The translations under genes and the position numbers were made by a program. The notes below the pieces were generated by a model. It saw nothing but the letters and a program-made list of their open reading frames with translations, searched no databases and had not been told where the DNA came from. 64,000 bases of DNA from NCBI GenBank assembly GCA_026413755.1, contig JAOAKH010000001.1:32209-96208 (forward strand), read 5' to 3'. Below, piece after piece: positions 41,372 through 50,800 of the stretch; positions within the stretch are counted from its first letter, which is position 1, and each line of letters begins with the position of its first letter. This DNA is from Acidilobaceae archaeon. Lineage in GTDB: Archaea > Thermoproteota > Thermoprotei_A > Sulfolobales > Acidilobaceae.

Positions 41372-41897
41372 TCATGCTCCACCTCCCCTCTTTGCCGTCA
41401 TATATTATCATCCCTCCCCTCCTCAGCACCTCGAAGGCCCTGGCGAACTTGCCCATGTGCCTCGCTGCCTCCTCCGGGTCTCGAGACCTCGCCTCTCTCA
41501 TGAGCTGGGAGAACTCCTCAAGCGCAGCAGGGGTCATGAGCACGGCGTCGCCTCCTGCGTCGAGCACCACAGCTCCAGCCCTCCTTGCCTCCTCCACCAG
41601 CGCGGCGGGGCTGAGGCCTAGCCTCTTGCTAGCCTCCCCCACCACCAGGAAGCCCTCCCTCGCGAGGGTCCTCCTGACTGCATCGTTTCCCCCCTCCCTC
41701 CTCCCACCTCTTTCGCCCCTCTCCTCCAACATGGACTTTATCGCAGAGACCTCCTCCTCGAGCCTCTCCACCTTCTCTCTGATCCTTCTGATTTCCGGTA
41801 GGAGGCCCTTGAAAAGTATGAGGGAGACCTTCTCGGCTATAATGGAGGCCATTTTGTCCTCCTCGCTCCTGATCTTTACCCTCCTCTCTTCTTCCAT
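41364..41897 (-). CDS. Coiled-coil protein of unknown function
   Basis: A 177-residue protein from ATG 41897. Residues about 20-62 form a coiled coil (LLPEIRRIREKVERLEEEVSAIKSML). A Gly/Arg-rich hinge follows. The second half has a possible winged-helix-like segment (FLVVGEASKRLGLSPAALVEEARRAGAVVLD) and ends in GMIIYDGKEGRWSM. I do not recognise the family. It overlaps the DUF424 gene by 8 nt, so they are coexpressed, and both follow the crotonase gene on the same strand. Confidence 0.6.
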   Translation of the reverse strand: MEEERRVKIRSEEDKMASIIAEKVSLILFKGLLPEIRRIREKVERLEEEVSAIKSMLEERGERGGRREGGNDAVRRTLAREGFLVVGEASKRLGLSPAALVEEARRAGAVVLDAGGDAVLMTPAALEEFSQLMREARSRDPEEAARHMGKFARAFEVLRRGGMIIYDGKEGRWSMIE

Positions 41898-41935
41898 TGT
41901 CCACCGAGAAAGGAGGGGAGTAGAGAGTTATAAAG

Positions 41936-42700
41936 TCACCAGGAGTACGAGGGCTTCCTCCTCTCCACGAAGGCCCTGGCTGCCTCCTTCGCCTCGCTGC
42001 CCTTTGCAAGCCTCTGGAGCTCGCTGAAGCCCAGCTCCAGCAGCGCCGAGCCTTTGGAGAGCTTCAGCAGCCTCTTTATGGACCTTATAGCCTGGGGCGA
42101 GTTCTCCATTATTGCCTTCGCCACCCTCTTCACCTCCTCCCTGAGGGCCTGCTGATCAGGCGCGAGTCTAGCCACTATGCCCAAGCTGTGAGCTTCTTTT
42201 GCCGTGAGCGGCTCCAGAGTCATGGCCAGCATGGCAGCCCTAGAGGGCCCGAGGACCCAGGGGCCTATTATCGGCAGCACAGGCGCATTATAACCCCACC
42301 TGGCCTCTGCCCACACAAGCTTTGCGCTCTCCACGGCCAGCACTATGTCAGCAGTCCATATCATCTCTGCTCCCCCTCCGTAAGCGTCGCCGTTTAGCGC
42401 TATGATCAGCGGCTTCTCCAGGCTCATGAGCACGCTCACCAGTCTGGCTATGGTCTTGAAAGGCCTCTCCGCCTCCTCCGGCGTGGGGGCTCTGTGGACC
42501 TCCGAGAGGTCTGCGCCAGCCGAGAAGAGCCTGCCCTCGCCCGTTATAGCTATCACTTTCACCTCCGGCATAGCCTCGGCCCTTTGGAGCGTAGCTATCA
42601 GCTCCTCCATGAGCTCTGTGCTGAGCGCGTTCAACTTCTCTGGCCTGTTAAGGATAACGAACCCCACGCCGTCCTCTACCCTTAGCTCCACTGAGGGCAA
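41936..42700 (-). CDS. Enoyl-CoA hydratase/isomerase (crotonase) family protein
   Basis: A 254-residue protein from TTG 42700. The oxyanion-hole segments RLFSAGADLSEV and ALNGDAYGGGAEM are conserved. Glu in GGGAEM and Glu in VWAEARWG correspond to the two catalytic acids of enoyl-CoA hydratases, so a hydratase activity is likely. Its substrate could be an unsaturated acyl-CoA from fatty acid or amino acid breakdown. It is divergent from the indolepyruvate oxidoreductase genes, sharing a 74-nt control region with two TATA boxes. Confidence 0.88.
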   Translation of the reverse strand: MPSVELRVEDGVGFVILNRPEKLNALSTELMEELIATLQRAEAMPEVKVIAITGEGRLFSAGADLSEVHRAPTPEEAERPFKTIARLVSVLMSLEKPLIIALNGDAYGGGAEMIWTADIVLAVESAKLVWAEARWGYNAPVLPIIGPWVLGPSRAAMLAMTLEPLTAKEAHSLGIVARLAPDQQALREEVKRVAKAIMENSPQAIRSIKRLLKLSKGSALLELGFSELQRLAKGSEAKEAARAFVERRKPSYSW

Positions 42701-42732
42701 CGAAGGTCACCCGCGCCCCTCGCTCCTTTGCC

Positions 42733-42740
42733 CTAATATA
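42733..42740 (-). promoter_or_regulatory. TATA box for the crotonase gene
   Basis: An AT-rich tract (aatatagc, read as gctatatt on the minus strand) lies 33-40 nt before the TTG at 42700. Confidence 0.45.
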
Positions 42741-42742
42741 GC

Positions 42743-42755
42743 GTTATCTATTATA
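42743..42755 (+). promoter_or_regulatory. TATA box for iorA
   Basis: ctattatattt lies 20-32 nt before the ATG at 42775, consistent with a leaderless iorA transcript. Confidence 0.5.
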
Positions 42756-42774
42756 TTTCTCCACTGATAGATTT

Positions 42775-44709
42775 ATGGGAATAGAGATGAGCTACCCAGA
42801 GGTGCTGGCAGCACCGGGCTCCCGCGTCTTCACGCTAGGCAACGTCGCGATAGCTCGCGCGTGCATAGAGTACGGCGTGGGAGTGGCGGCAGGCTACCCT
42901 GGGACGCCCTCCAGCGAGATAATCGAGGCCATAGCCTTCGCGGCGAAGAAGCTGGGCTATCCTTACGTGGAGTGGAGCGTTAACGAGAAAGTAGCCTTCG
43001 AGGTGGCATATGGGGCAGCTATAGCAGGCGTCCCGAGCGTCGTCGCCATGAAGCATGTGGGGCTGAACGTGGCAGCAGACCCCCTCTTCAGCAGCGCCTA
43101 TACTGGCGTGGAGGCAGCCTTCCTCGTGGTCTCTGCAGACGATCCGGCCATGTGGAGCAGCCAGAACGAGCAGGACAACAGGATCTACGGGCTCCACGCC
43201 TACGTGCCCGTCTTTGAGCCTGCAGGTGCCCAGGAGGCGAGGGAGGCAGCGCTAGAGGCGCTTAAGTTCAGCGAGGAGCAGAAGCACCCCGTGATCCTGA
43301 GGACCGTCACGCGGGTCTCCCACACTCGAGCCCTCCACGTCTTTGGGGAGCTCAGGAAGCCCAGGCTCGTGGGGAGCTTCAAAAGGGACCCCTCCCGCTG
43401 GGCCCTAGTGCCGGCAAACGCGCGGAAGAGGAGGGAGGAGCTCATAGCCAAGTGGCAGAGGTTCTCCCAGCTCCTCTCCTCTAGCCCTCTCAACTCCGCG
43501 GAAGGCCCGGAGACATCAAAGCTGGTAGTGGTGGGGGCAGGTACTGGCTACAGGTACGCCAGGGAGGCCCTTAGGAGGCTGGGCCTCCTGGGGGAGGTGA
43601 GGCTGATAAAGATCTCCACCAGCGTCCCCCTCCCGCGCGAGTTCTTAGCTAAGGAGCTCGTAGGGAAAGAGAAGGCGGTGGTGATCGAGGAGGGGGAGCC
43701 CGTCGTAGAGGATCAGCTAAAGCTCCTCTCCTTCGACCTAGGGCTACAGCTTAGCGTGGCGGGCAAGAGGAGCGGCCACATACCCTTGAGCGGGGAGCTA
43801 AAGGTAGAGAAAGTAGCCGAGGGCATCGCTAGAGCCTTAGGCCTTAGCCCGCCGGCAAGGGAGGTCATGAGGCCTTCCATCTCTGCCCCCCCGAGGCCTC
43901 CCCTCCTCTGCTCGGGCTGCCCCTACAGGGGGGTCTTCTACTCCCTCAGGAAGGTGGCCTCGAAGATGAGGCTCAAGCTAATCTACTCAGGCGACATAGG
44001 CTGCTACAGCCTAGGCATAAACCCGCCGCTCAGCTCGCAGGACACCCTAGTGGAGATGGGCGGCAGCCTGGGGCTAGGGGCTGGCTTCTCGCACGTAGTG
44101 AAGGACGCCTTGGTCGTGGCCACCATAGGGGACTCCACCTTCTACCACGCAGGCCTGCCGGGGCTGGTGAACGCTGCATATAACAGCGCCCCCATGCTAG
44201 TGCTCGTGCTTGACAACGGCACCACAGCCATGACAGGCCACCAGCCAAATCCCTCCAGCGGCGAGAACTTGAGGGGGGAGGCCAAGAGGGTATCCGCAGA
44301 GGAGATAGCGAAGGCTGCGGGCGCAGACGGCATAACCACAGTGCGCTCCTTCTCCTTGGAGGAGGTAGACAAGGGGGTAGCGGAGGCGCTTAGGGAGGCA
44401 GCCTCCGGCAAGCTCCATGTGCTCGTGGCGAGGGGGCCCTGCGTGCTCACTGCCATGGCAGAGGCCAGGGAGAAGGGGATCTCTAGGCCCGTCTACACGG
44501 TGCTAGAGGAGAGGTGTAAGGCCTGCACCATATGCTACAACTTGTTCGCGTGCCCTGCAATAGTTTCTACGCAGGACGGCAAGGCGAAGATAGATCCTCG
44601 GCTCTGCACTGGCTGCGGGGTCTGTGCAGAAGTGTGCCCGTTCGAGGCGATCGTGCCTGAGAGCAAGGTGGAGAAGGAGTGGAGGGAGATGCTCCTTGCA
44701 AAGCCTTAA
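42775..44709 (+). CDS. iorA: Indolepyruvate:ferredoxin oxidoreductase alpha subunit
   Basis: A 644-residue protein. The N-terminal pyruvate oxidoreductase-like domain has GYPGTPSSEI, and the thiamine-diphosphate site shows GDIGCYSLG, IGDSTFYHAG and LDNGTTAMTGHQPNP. Two [4Fe-4S] motifs close the protein: CKACTICYNLFACP and CTGCGVCAEVCP. It oxidatively decarboxylates aryl-pyruvates from Trp, Tyr and Phe to acyl-CoA with ferredoxin as acceptor, typical of peptide-fermenting archaea. It is followed by iorB with a 14-nt overlap. Confidence 0.95.
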   Translation: MGIEMSYPEVLAAPGSRVFTLGNVAIARACIEYGVGVAAGYPGTPSSEIIEAIAFAAKKLGYPYVEWSVNEKVAFEVAYGAAIAGVPSVVAMKHVGLNVAADPLFSSAYTGVEAAFLVVSADDPAMWSSQNEQDNRIYGLHAYVPVFEPAGAQEAREAALEALKFSEEQKHPVILRTVTRVSHTRALHVFGELRKPRLVGSFKRDPSRWALVPANARKRREELIAKWQRFSQLLSSSPLNSAEGPETSKLVVVGAGTGYRYAREALRRLGLLGEVRLIKISTSVPLPREFLAKELVGKEKAVVIEEGEPVVEDQLKLLSFDLGLQLSVAGKRSGHIPLSGELKVEKVAEGIARALGLSPPAREVMRPSISAPPRPPLLCSGCPYRGVFYSLRKVASKMRLKLIYSGDIGCYSLGINPPLSSQDTLVEMGGSLGLGAGFSHVVKDALVVATIGDSTFYHAGLPGLVNAAYNSAPMLVLVLDNGTTAMTGHQPNPSSGENLRGEAKRVSAEEIAKAAGADGITTVRSFSLEEVDKGVAEALREAASGKLHVLVARGPCVLTAMAEAREKGISRPVYTVLEERCKACTICYNLFACPAIVSTQDGKAKIDPRLCTGCGVCAEVCPFEAIVPESKVEKEWREMLLAKP

Positions 44710-45271
44710 CGTGATAGTCACAGGAGTAGGAGGTCAGGGGATCCTCACGCTAGCGAGGATCATAGGGGAGGCAGCGGCTGCCTCGGGCCTTGGAGCGCTC
44801 GTGGCAGAGACTCATGGCCTTAGCCAGAGGGGAGGGAGCGTGGTGGTACACGTGAGGCTGGGGGAAGCGGAGGCGCCCCTTGTGCCGGAGGGGGAGGGAG
44901 ACCTCATGATAAGCATGGAGCTCCTCGAGGCCCTGAGGTACTCCAGCTACATGCGGAGGGGAGGAGAGGTGGTGACAGACAAGCTTATTATCAAGCCATA
45001 CGGCTCGAGGCCGCCGAGCGCTGAGGAAATAGTGGCTGAGCTAAGGAGCATGGGGCTGAACGTCTACGCGGTGGAGGCTGCCTCCATTGCCGAAGCGCTA
45101 GGAGACGTGAGGGCCGCCAACGTGGTGCTCCTCGGCTATGCTATAGCTCGCACTCAGCTGGGCAAGCTCCTCAAGGCAGAGAGCGTGGAAGCCTTGCTGA
45201 GGAGAGGCAAAGGGGCGGAGACAAACGTTAAGGCCTTTAAGCTCGGAATGAGCGCCGGGAAGGAGCGTTGA
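44696..45271 (+). CDS. iorB: Indolepyruvate:ferredoxin oxidoreductase beta subunit
   Basis: A 191-residue protein of the pyruvate oxidoreductase gamma type. NVIVTGVGGQGILTLARIIGEA is its nucleotide-fold opening, followed by ETHGLSQRGGSVVVHVRLG. I chose TTG 44696, behind GGAGGGAG, because it starts the conserved domain; the frame itself opens earlier at 44624 inside iorA. It overlaps iorA by 14 nt and the next small gene by 4 nt. Confidence 0.93.
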   Translation: MQSLNVIVTGVGGQGILTLARIIGEAAAASGLGALVAETHGLSQRGGSVVVHVRLGEAEAPLVPEGEGDLMISMELLEALRYSSYMRRGGEVVTDKLIIKPYGSRPPSAEEIVAELRSMGLNVYAVEAASIAEALGDVRAANVVLLGYAIARTQLGKLLKAESVEALLRRGKGAETNVKAFKLGMSAGKER

Positions 45272-45630
45272 TCCTCATAGCTCCCTTGGGGCGTCTCGAG
45301 GACCCGAGGGCTCTAGAGGACCTCGCGAGGAGGCTGGGGATCAGGGCGCATGTCTCTATATGGCCCATCAACGTCAGCTACGAGGCCTTCGACTTCAGCT
45401 CCATGAGGTTCGTGGCAAGCAAGGTGAACAGGCTAGTGAGCGAGCAGTTCGGGGACTTCGCGAAGAGAGGGGGGCTCGTTGTGGTGGTCTCGAGCGCAGA
45501 TGGGGATAGGCCCTTCCTCCTCTCCCCGGAGCTAGGAGTCCTAAGCGTCTTCAAGGGGGGACTGGGAGCCCATGAGGAGATAAGACTTAGCTTATTAGCT
45601 TTACTGAGGGAGGGGGCGGAGGGTACCTAG
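45268..45630 (+). CDS. Small protein, archaemetzincin N-terminus-like, no metal motif
   Basis: A 120-residue protein from TTG, overlapping iorB as TTGA. MILIAPLGRL followed by a helix and INVSYEAFD recalls the N-terminal half of archaemetzincins, which are cytoplasmic zinc proteases. However, the required HExxH-x-x-G zinc motif is absent and the protein is too short. It may be a shortened, inactive relative or an unrelated fold. Placement in the iorAB operon suggests an accessory role. Recognition is weak. Confidence 0.4.
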   Translation: MILIAPLGRLEDPRALEDLARRLGIRAHVSIWPINVSYEAFDFSSMRFVASKVNRLVSEQFGDFAKRGGLVVVVSSADGDRPFLLSPELGVLSVFKGGLGAHEEIRLSLLALLREGAEGT

Positions 45631-45631
45631 G

Positions 45632-46624
45632 GTGGCCCTGCTAGAGGTGGAGAACCTAAAGACCTACTACTTCACGCTAAGGGGCCCCGTGAGGGCGGTA
45701 GATGACGTCAGCTTTGAGCTAGAGAAAGGGAAGGTCCTCGGCATAGCCGGCGAGAGCGGGTGCGGCAAGAGCACTCTGGCCTGGAGCCTCCTCGGGATGG
45801 TGCCGCCGCCCGGCAAGATAGCGGGGGGCAGCATATACCTCGACGGCATGGACATAGCTAAGATGAGCGAGGAGGAGCTGAGGCGGAAGGTGAGGTGGAA
45901 GAGGATAAGCATGATATTCCAGGGCGCTATGAACAGCCTCAACCCCGTCTACACAGCTGGCGCGCAAATAGAGGAGGTGCTGACGTACCATGGCAACATG
46001 AGCAAGCTGGATGCGAGGAAGAGAATGTACGAGCTGCTGGAGAGCGTGGGGCTAGACAGGAGCTTGTCAAAGAGGTACCCCCACGAGCTGAGCGGGGGCC
46101 AGAAGCAGAGGGTGGTGATAGCCATGGCGCTGGCGCTCGAGCCGGACATAGTTATTGCAGACGAGCCCACCACAGCTCTTGACGTAGTGGTCCAAGCACA
46201 GATCCTGAACCTTTTGAAGAGGCTGCAGAGGGAGAAAGGGATCAGCGTCATACTCATTACGCATGACCTTGGGGTTATAGCCGAGCTTGCGGACGAGGTG
46301 GCAATAATGTACGCTGGGAAGATAGTGGAGTACGGCGCAAGCGAGAAGATATTTTACAAGCCGAGGCACCCCTACACGTACCTCCTAATGAAGGCAGTGC
46401 CGAAGCTCAAAGGGCCCAAGGAGAGCCTCATTTACATCCCCGGCCAGCCCCCTGACCTGGTGAGCCCTCCCAAGGGCTGTAGGTTCGCTCCGAGGTGCCC
46501 GTGGGCTATGGAAGTGTGCTCAAAGGACCCAGAGGAGCTGACTATAGAGGGCCCCCACAGGGTAGCCTGCTGGCTGGAGAAGGTCTCGCCGGGGAGGACT
46601 CTCGAGCTCCCAAAGAAGGCCTAG
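45632..46624 (+). CDS. Peptide ABC transporter ATP-binding protein (OppD/DppD)
   Basis: A 330-residue ATPase from GTG. Walker A is GESGCGKST, the Q-loop lies in [14 protein letters not shown], the signature is LSGGQKQR, and Walker B is [12 protein letters not shown]. The C-terminal [26 protein letters not shown] is the oligopeptide-transporter extension with its cysteines, which in DppD relatives hold an Fe-S cluster. It lies 1 nt after the preceding gene, yet its partners oppA, B, C and F are more than 1 kb downstream, beyond two membrane-protein genes. Confidence 0.92.
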   Translation: MALLEVENLKTYYFTLRGPVRAVDDVSFELEKGKVLGIAGESGCGKSTLAWSLLGMVPPPGKIAGGSIYLDGMDIAKMSEEELRRKVRWKRISMIFQGAMNSLNPVYTAGAQIEEVLTYHGNMSKLDARKRMYELLESVGLDRSLSKRYPHELSGGQKQRVVIAMALALEPDIVIADEPTTALDVVVQAQILNLLKRLQREKGISVILITHDLGVIAELADEVAIMYAGKIVEYGASEKIFYKPRHPYTYLLMKAVPKLKGPKESLIYIPGQPPDLVSPPKGCRFAPRCPWAMEVCSKDPEELTIEGPHRVACWLEKVSPGRTLELPKKA

Positions 46625-47091
46625 CCAGCCCTCCTCAGGGCGTGCTCCACTATCCCGTAAGCCCCTACTATGAGGGAGAGGAGTATGAGCACTAGGGCGA
46701 GCAGCGAGAGGGCAGGCCTGACTCCCTCCCTCACCCTTGCGTATACAGTAGCTCTCAGCTCCCCCCTGCCCCCCTCGAAGGAGACATGCACCAGATCGGT
46801 GAGGTCCTCGAGCTCCAGGAAAGCCTTTGCGAGCGGGGGCAAGAGGAGGGGCCTCCCCCTTACCTTTACCTCTGCGCTGGAGTTGCCGAGGTTCTCCAGC
46901 TTCACCGACACGTTAACGTATACGAGCCCGAGAGGCAGCCCGAAGAGCCTGTAGGCCCTACCCTGCGAGTCCGTGAGGAACGTGACCTCCCTGACCTCCA
47001 GGTCCCTCTCCCTCCCCCCCGCGTAAACTGCTATGAGGAGAGACAGGAGTAGCCCCAGGAACCCCAGGGCCACCTTCTCAAGTCCTTGCAT
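46621..47091 (-). CDS. Bitopic membrane protein with extracellular beta domain, unknown
   Basis: About 156 residues from ATG 47091. The N-terminal hydrophobic helix (VALGFLGLLLSLLIAVYAGG) is followed by a roughly 90-residue beta-rich domain with an NVSVKLENLG segment and sequons, and a second helix (ALSLLALVLILLSLIVGAYG) before a basic tail. The frame opens earlier, at 47211, but ATG 47091 begins the signal-like helix and lies 20-28 nt after a TATA-like element. It is antiparallel to the opp genes, ending with a 4-nt overlap with oppD. Confidence 0.55.
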   Translation of the reverse strand: MQGLEKVALGFLGLLLSLLIAVYAGGRERDLEVREVTFLTDSQGRAYRLFGLPLGLVYVNVSVKLENLGNSSAEVKVRGRPLLLPPLAKAFLELEDLTDLVHVSFEGGRGELRATVYARVREGVRPALSLLALVLILLSLIVGAYGIVEHALRRAG

Positions 47092-47110
47092 GGCGCCTCT
47101 AGTTACAACA

Positions 47111-47118
47111 GGTATAAG
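47111..47118. promoter_or_regulatory. Shared TATA-like element of the divergent membrane genes
   Basis: ggtataag lies 20-27 nt before ATG 47091 on the minus strand and 30-37 nt before GTG 47148 on the plus strand. Confidence 0.35.
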
Positions 47119-47147
47119 AGCTCCTAAGTGCCTTATTGGGGGGCTTG

Positions 47148-47843
47148 GTGAAGGCAAGAAGGCTTCTGGCGGTCCTATTGGCTCTCCTCGCGATAGCAAT
47201 ACAGATAGCAAAGTTTTCTGGAGTTAACCTGGAGACCACGCTCTTGGTGGAGAACGGCTACCCCACCGGCGCAAAGGGCTACAACGTGACGCTCCTGCTA
47301 GACTATAAGCTCTGCTACAGCTCCCCCTTTGTCCCTCAGAACGCCTCCATCTCGATACCCCTTGAGGAAGGAGAAGTGAGAGGGCTCCTAAGGGAGGAGG
47401 GATGCCTCGACCTCCCGCCGGGCATGAACTTCGGCCTCCCCATAATCTTCCTGAGCGCCCCCATGGTCAACATACCACTGAAGGAGGTCTTCGCCAGGGA
47501 GCCGGGGATACTGCAGGCGAACTACGAGGGGTTGGGGACGAGGCTCTCGCTCTTGATCACTCTCGTGCTTGAGGAGGTAAAGGTGGAGGTAAGGGGGGAG
47601 GGTAGCTACAGGCTGAAGGTGACCATGCTGAGGGGGAGCTCGCCCGCGGGGGAGAGGGAGCTGGCATGCTCGGACGCCTGCGCCTTCGAGGAGAGGCCGC
47701 GCGAAGTAGTTACTGCATATAACGTGCTCGTCGTAAGGGAAAAGATCCCAAGCTACCTCCTAGACCTGGCTAGCCTAGTCCTCCTCCTTTCCCTCCTTTT
47801 CATAGCTGTGCCAGCGGGAAGAAGGCTAATCCCCTTACGTTAA
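47148..47843 (+). CDS. Bitopic membrane protein with extracellular domain, unknown
   Basis: A 231-residue protein from GTG 47148; TTG 47136 is an alternative. The N-terminus (KARRLLAVLLALLAIAIQ) is a signal-like helix, the middle a beta-rich domain with sequons (NVTLLLDY, NASISIP) and four cysteines. One transmembrane helix (YLLDLASLVLLLSLLFIAV) ends in GRRLIPLR. It mirrors the divergent gene beside it: helix, ectodomain, helix. I do not recognise it. The location just before the solute-binding protein suggests a role at the transporter or envelope. Confidence 0.55.
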   Translation: MKARRLLAVLLALLAIAIQIAKFSGVNLETTLLVENGYPTGAKGYNVTLLLDYKLCYSSPFVPQNASISIPLEEGEVRGLLREEGCLDLPPGMNFGLPIIFLSAPMVNIPLKEVFAREPGILQANYEGLGTRLSLLITLVLEEVKVEVRGEGSYRLKVTMLRGSSPAGERELACSDACAFEERPREVVTAYNVLVVREKIPSYLLDLASLVLLLSLLFIAVPAGRRLIPLR

Positions 47844-47848
47844 ACTTT

Positions 47849-47856
47849 TAAGCTCA
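47849..47856 (+). promoter_or_regulatory. Probable TATA box for the solute-binding protein
   Basis: ttttaagc lies 35-42 nt before the GTG at 47891. A second AT-rich element (gtaaatac, 47866-47873) is closer and could serve instead. Confidence 0.4.
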
Positions 47857-47890
47857 AGCCAGCTCGTAAATACCTTGACAGGTGGTTTGA

Positions 47891-50800
47891 GTGAGGCATC
47901 AGAAGACTTTGGCCTTGCTGCTAGCTGCTCTCCTCCTCCTACCAATCTTTAGCTTCCTCCCCGCAGAAGCCCAGCTGCCTGCCAGAGGGCCAGCTGTCGA
48001 GAGGGTTGAGTGGTTTAGGGTTAACTTACCAGACGTGGAGGCTTTCATAACGGCGGGCAGGATAGACCTGTATATCTTCGGTAGAATCCCCTCTGACGTG
48101 GCTGTGAGGCTGGCAGCTACGCCCGGCATAAGGGTCATAAGCGCCTCTGCAGGCCTCACGGACCTGGTCCTTAACCCTGCCCCTGTTCAGATAGTCAAGG
48201 TCCCCGGCAGGCTCGACAGAGACACTGTGGCGCTGAGGCTTGGCGTTAACCCTGTGCTCATCCCACGCGTGAAGCACGTCATAGAGGGAGGCGCCCCAGT
48301 AACTCATGTGGAGCTATGTGGAATAGTTGACCCGCTGCCCACCAACTTCAGCAACGTCTTTAGGAGCGACAAGATCGTCTTCAACCCGTTCTGCATTAGG
48401 GACATCAGGTTTGAGCTAAACTATGTGTTCGACAGGGAGAGGATAGTAAGGGAGGTTTACAGGGGCTTTGCCCAGATCAAGTACAGCTTCTACGGGCCTG
48501 ACGACCCCATTTACCCCGAGGTAGCCGACGTCATAGCTAAGTACGCCTTCAGGTACGACTTCGAGAGGGCCAAGAGGAGGATCTTCGACATAATGACTGC
48601 CGCCGGCGCCGACTTCCAGGGAGGCAAGTGGGTCTACAGGGGCAAGACCGTTGACATAATAGGCATCATTAGGGTCGAGGACGAGAGGCTCCTGTTGGGC
48701 AGGGCCTTTGCCCTTGAGCTAGTGAAGCTGGGCTTCAACGTCATACCCGTGGAGCTAGACTTCAGAGCTGCCATAGATAGGGTCTACGGTACTAACCCGA
48801 TAGACTTCGAGTGGTCCTTTTACACGGAGGGCTGGGGCAAGGGAGGTCTGGACAGGTACGACCCAGGAAATCTGGCTCAGTTCGCCTCTGAGCTCCTCGG
48901 CTACCTGCCTGGCTGGGGAGAGAAGGATTTCTGGAACTACGCTCACGAGCTCACCATAGATGGTAAGAATGCGACGGCGTACGCAGAGATGGCTTATCTG
49001 ATGAAGGTAAGGAGCAAGGAGGAGTGGATCGACGCTCTGAGGAAGGGAACGGAGCTCGGAATACTTGAGTCCATTAGGATCTGGGGCTTCGCTACTCAGG
49101 ACAGGTGGCCAGTGAGGGCTGACGTGCAGGGCCTCACCGTTGATCTAGGCGCAGGCCTGCGGAGCCCCTACAACTGCCGCGGCTGGCACATACCTGGCAG
49201 GACTGACATAAAGGTAGGTCATCTGTGGGTCTTCACTCCATCTACTGCCTGGAACACCTACAGAGGCTTCAGGGACGTGTATAGCGTCGACCCCGCCAGG
49301 TGTACCTTTGACTTCACCATCTGGAGGCACCCGTTCAGCGGCATGCCAATACCCTTCAGGGTTAGGGTAGTCTCCGTAGAGACCGCTGGCCCCACGGGCA
49401 CCCTGAGGGTGCCTGCAGACGCCATATGGTTTGACGCAGCTAGGGACCGCTGGGTACCTGCGAGAGAGCTGGGCAGGGTGAACGCCACCAGCAAGGTAGT
49501 CTTTGACATGTCCCTCTTCCTCAACTCCAACTGGCACTATGGCCGCAGGATATCTATGGGAGACTTCCTAGGAGCGCTGGCGCTCTACCTAGACGCTACC
49601 TACGACCCGGAGAAGGCTAGGATAGAGAGCGATTACGTGAGCGTAGCGAAGCCGGTGTTCGATACGATAGTTGCTATAAGAGTCTCCGGCAACAACATAG
49701 AGGTCTTCGTCAACTTCTGGCACTTCGATAGGATGTACATAGCTGACTGGGCCGCCAACGCTCTGGCTACTAGCTTACCATTCGAGCTGGTAGCAGCCCA
49801 GGACTTCGTGGGCTACGTGAGCAAGGAGAGGGCGCTGAGCCTCATTAGGGCGAGGGCTGCACGCCTACCATACCTGAGCCTCGTGCTGAGGTCAGACGCA
49901 GACCTCATAGTGAGGCGCTTCGTGGAGGGCAACATATCTTACGACAGGTACGTCTCCTATGTGACGCCGCCAGGTGCTGCTCCTCTCATAACTAGGGAGG
50001 AGTGGACTGCCAGGGTTGCTGCCATTAGGAGCTGGTTTGAGAGGACAGGCACCGTCTGGATCTCCAACGGTCCTTACGCTGTTACACTATATAGCGAGAG
50101 GGAGCAGAGGCTAATACTGACTGCTAACAGAGACCCCACCTATCCGTTCGGTCCTAGGGACTGGGTGTTCGGAGAGGCAGTTCCTGTGAAGATAGTGAGC
50201 GTGGACGCCCCACTGGTGCCAGTGCCCGGCAGAGCTGACATAACGGTGAGGGTGGAGGGCCGCGGAGATATCGAGGTATTCTACATAATCAGGGACCCAG
50301 AGACTCTGAGCGTAGTGGCCAGCGGCCGCGCAACGCAAGTGAGGGCCGGGGTCTTCTCCATTAGGCTCGATGAGAAGGTAACAGAGAACCTGCTGCCATT
50401 CAGAGTCTACGAGGTATTTGTGATAGCTACCTCTGGCGAGGTAGCTGTGCCTGTGGAGAGCGTGGTGAGGATCCAGACTCTGCCCGCAGGCCTCATAGGC
50501 CAGCTGGGCGAGGTGGAGAAGTCCGTCGAGGAGCTGAATAAGAGGCTCGAGGATATCAACGCCGCGCTCTCGAGGAGGATAGACGAGGTCACGGCCAGGC
50601 TGTCAGCCGAGATGGCTACTAGCATAAGGGCCCTCTCCGACACCCTGAGGGCCTCCATTTCCGACCTCGGCAGGGCTACCAGCGAGTCCATTAGGGCTCT
50701 GGGCGCAGAGGTGGGCAAGCAGATAGGGGACCTGAGGAGCACCACCGAGCAGCAGATAACTGCAGTAGAGAGCAAGGTGACCAACGAGATAGGCGAGGTC

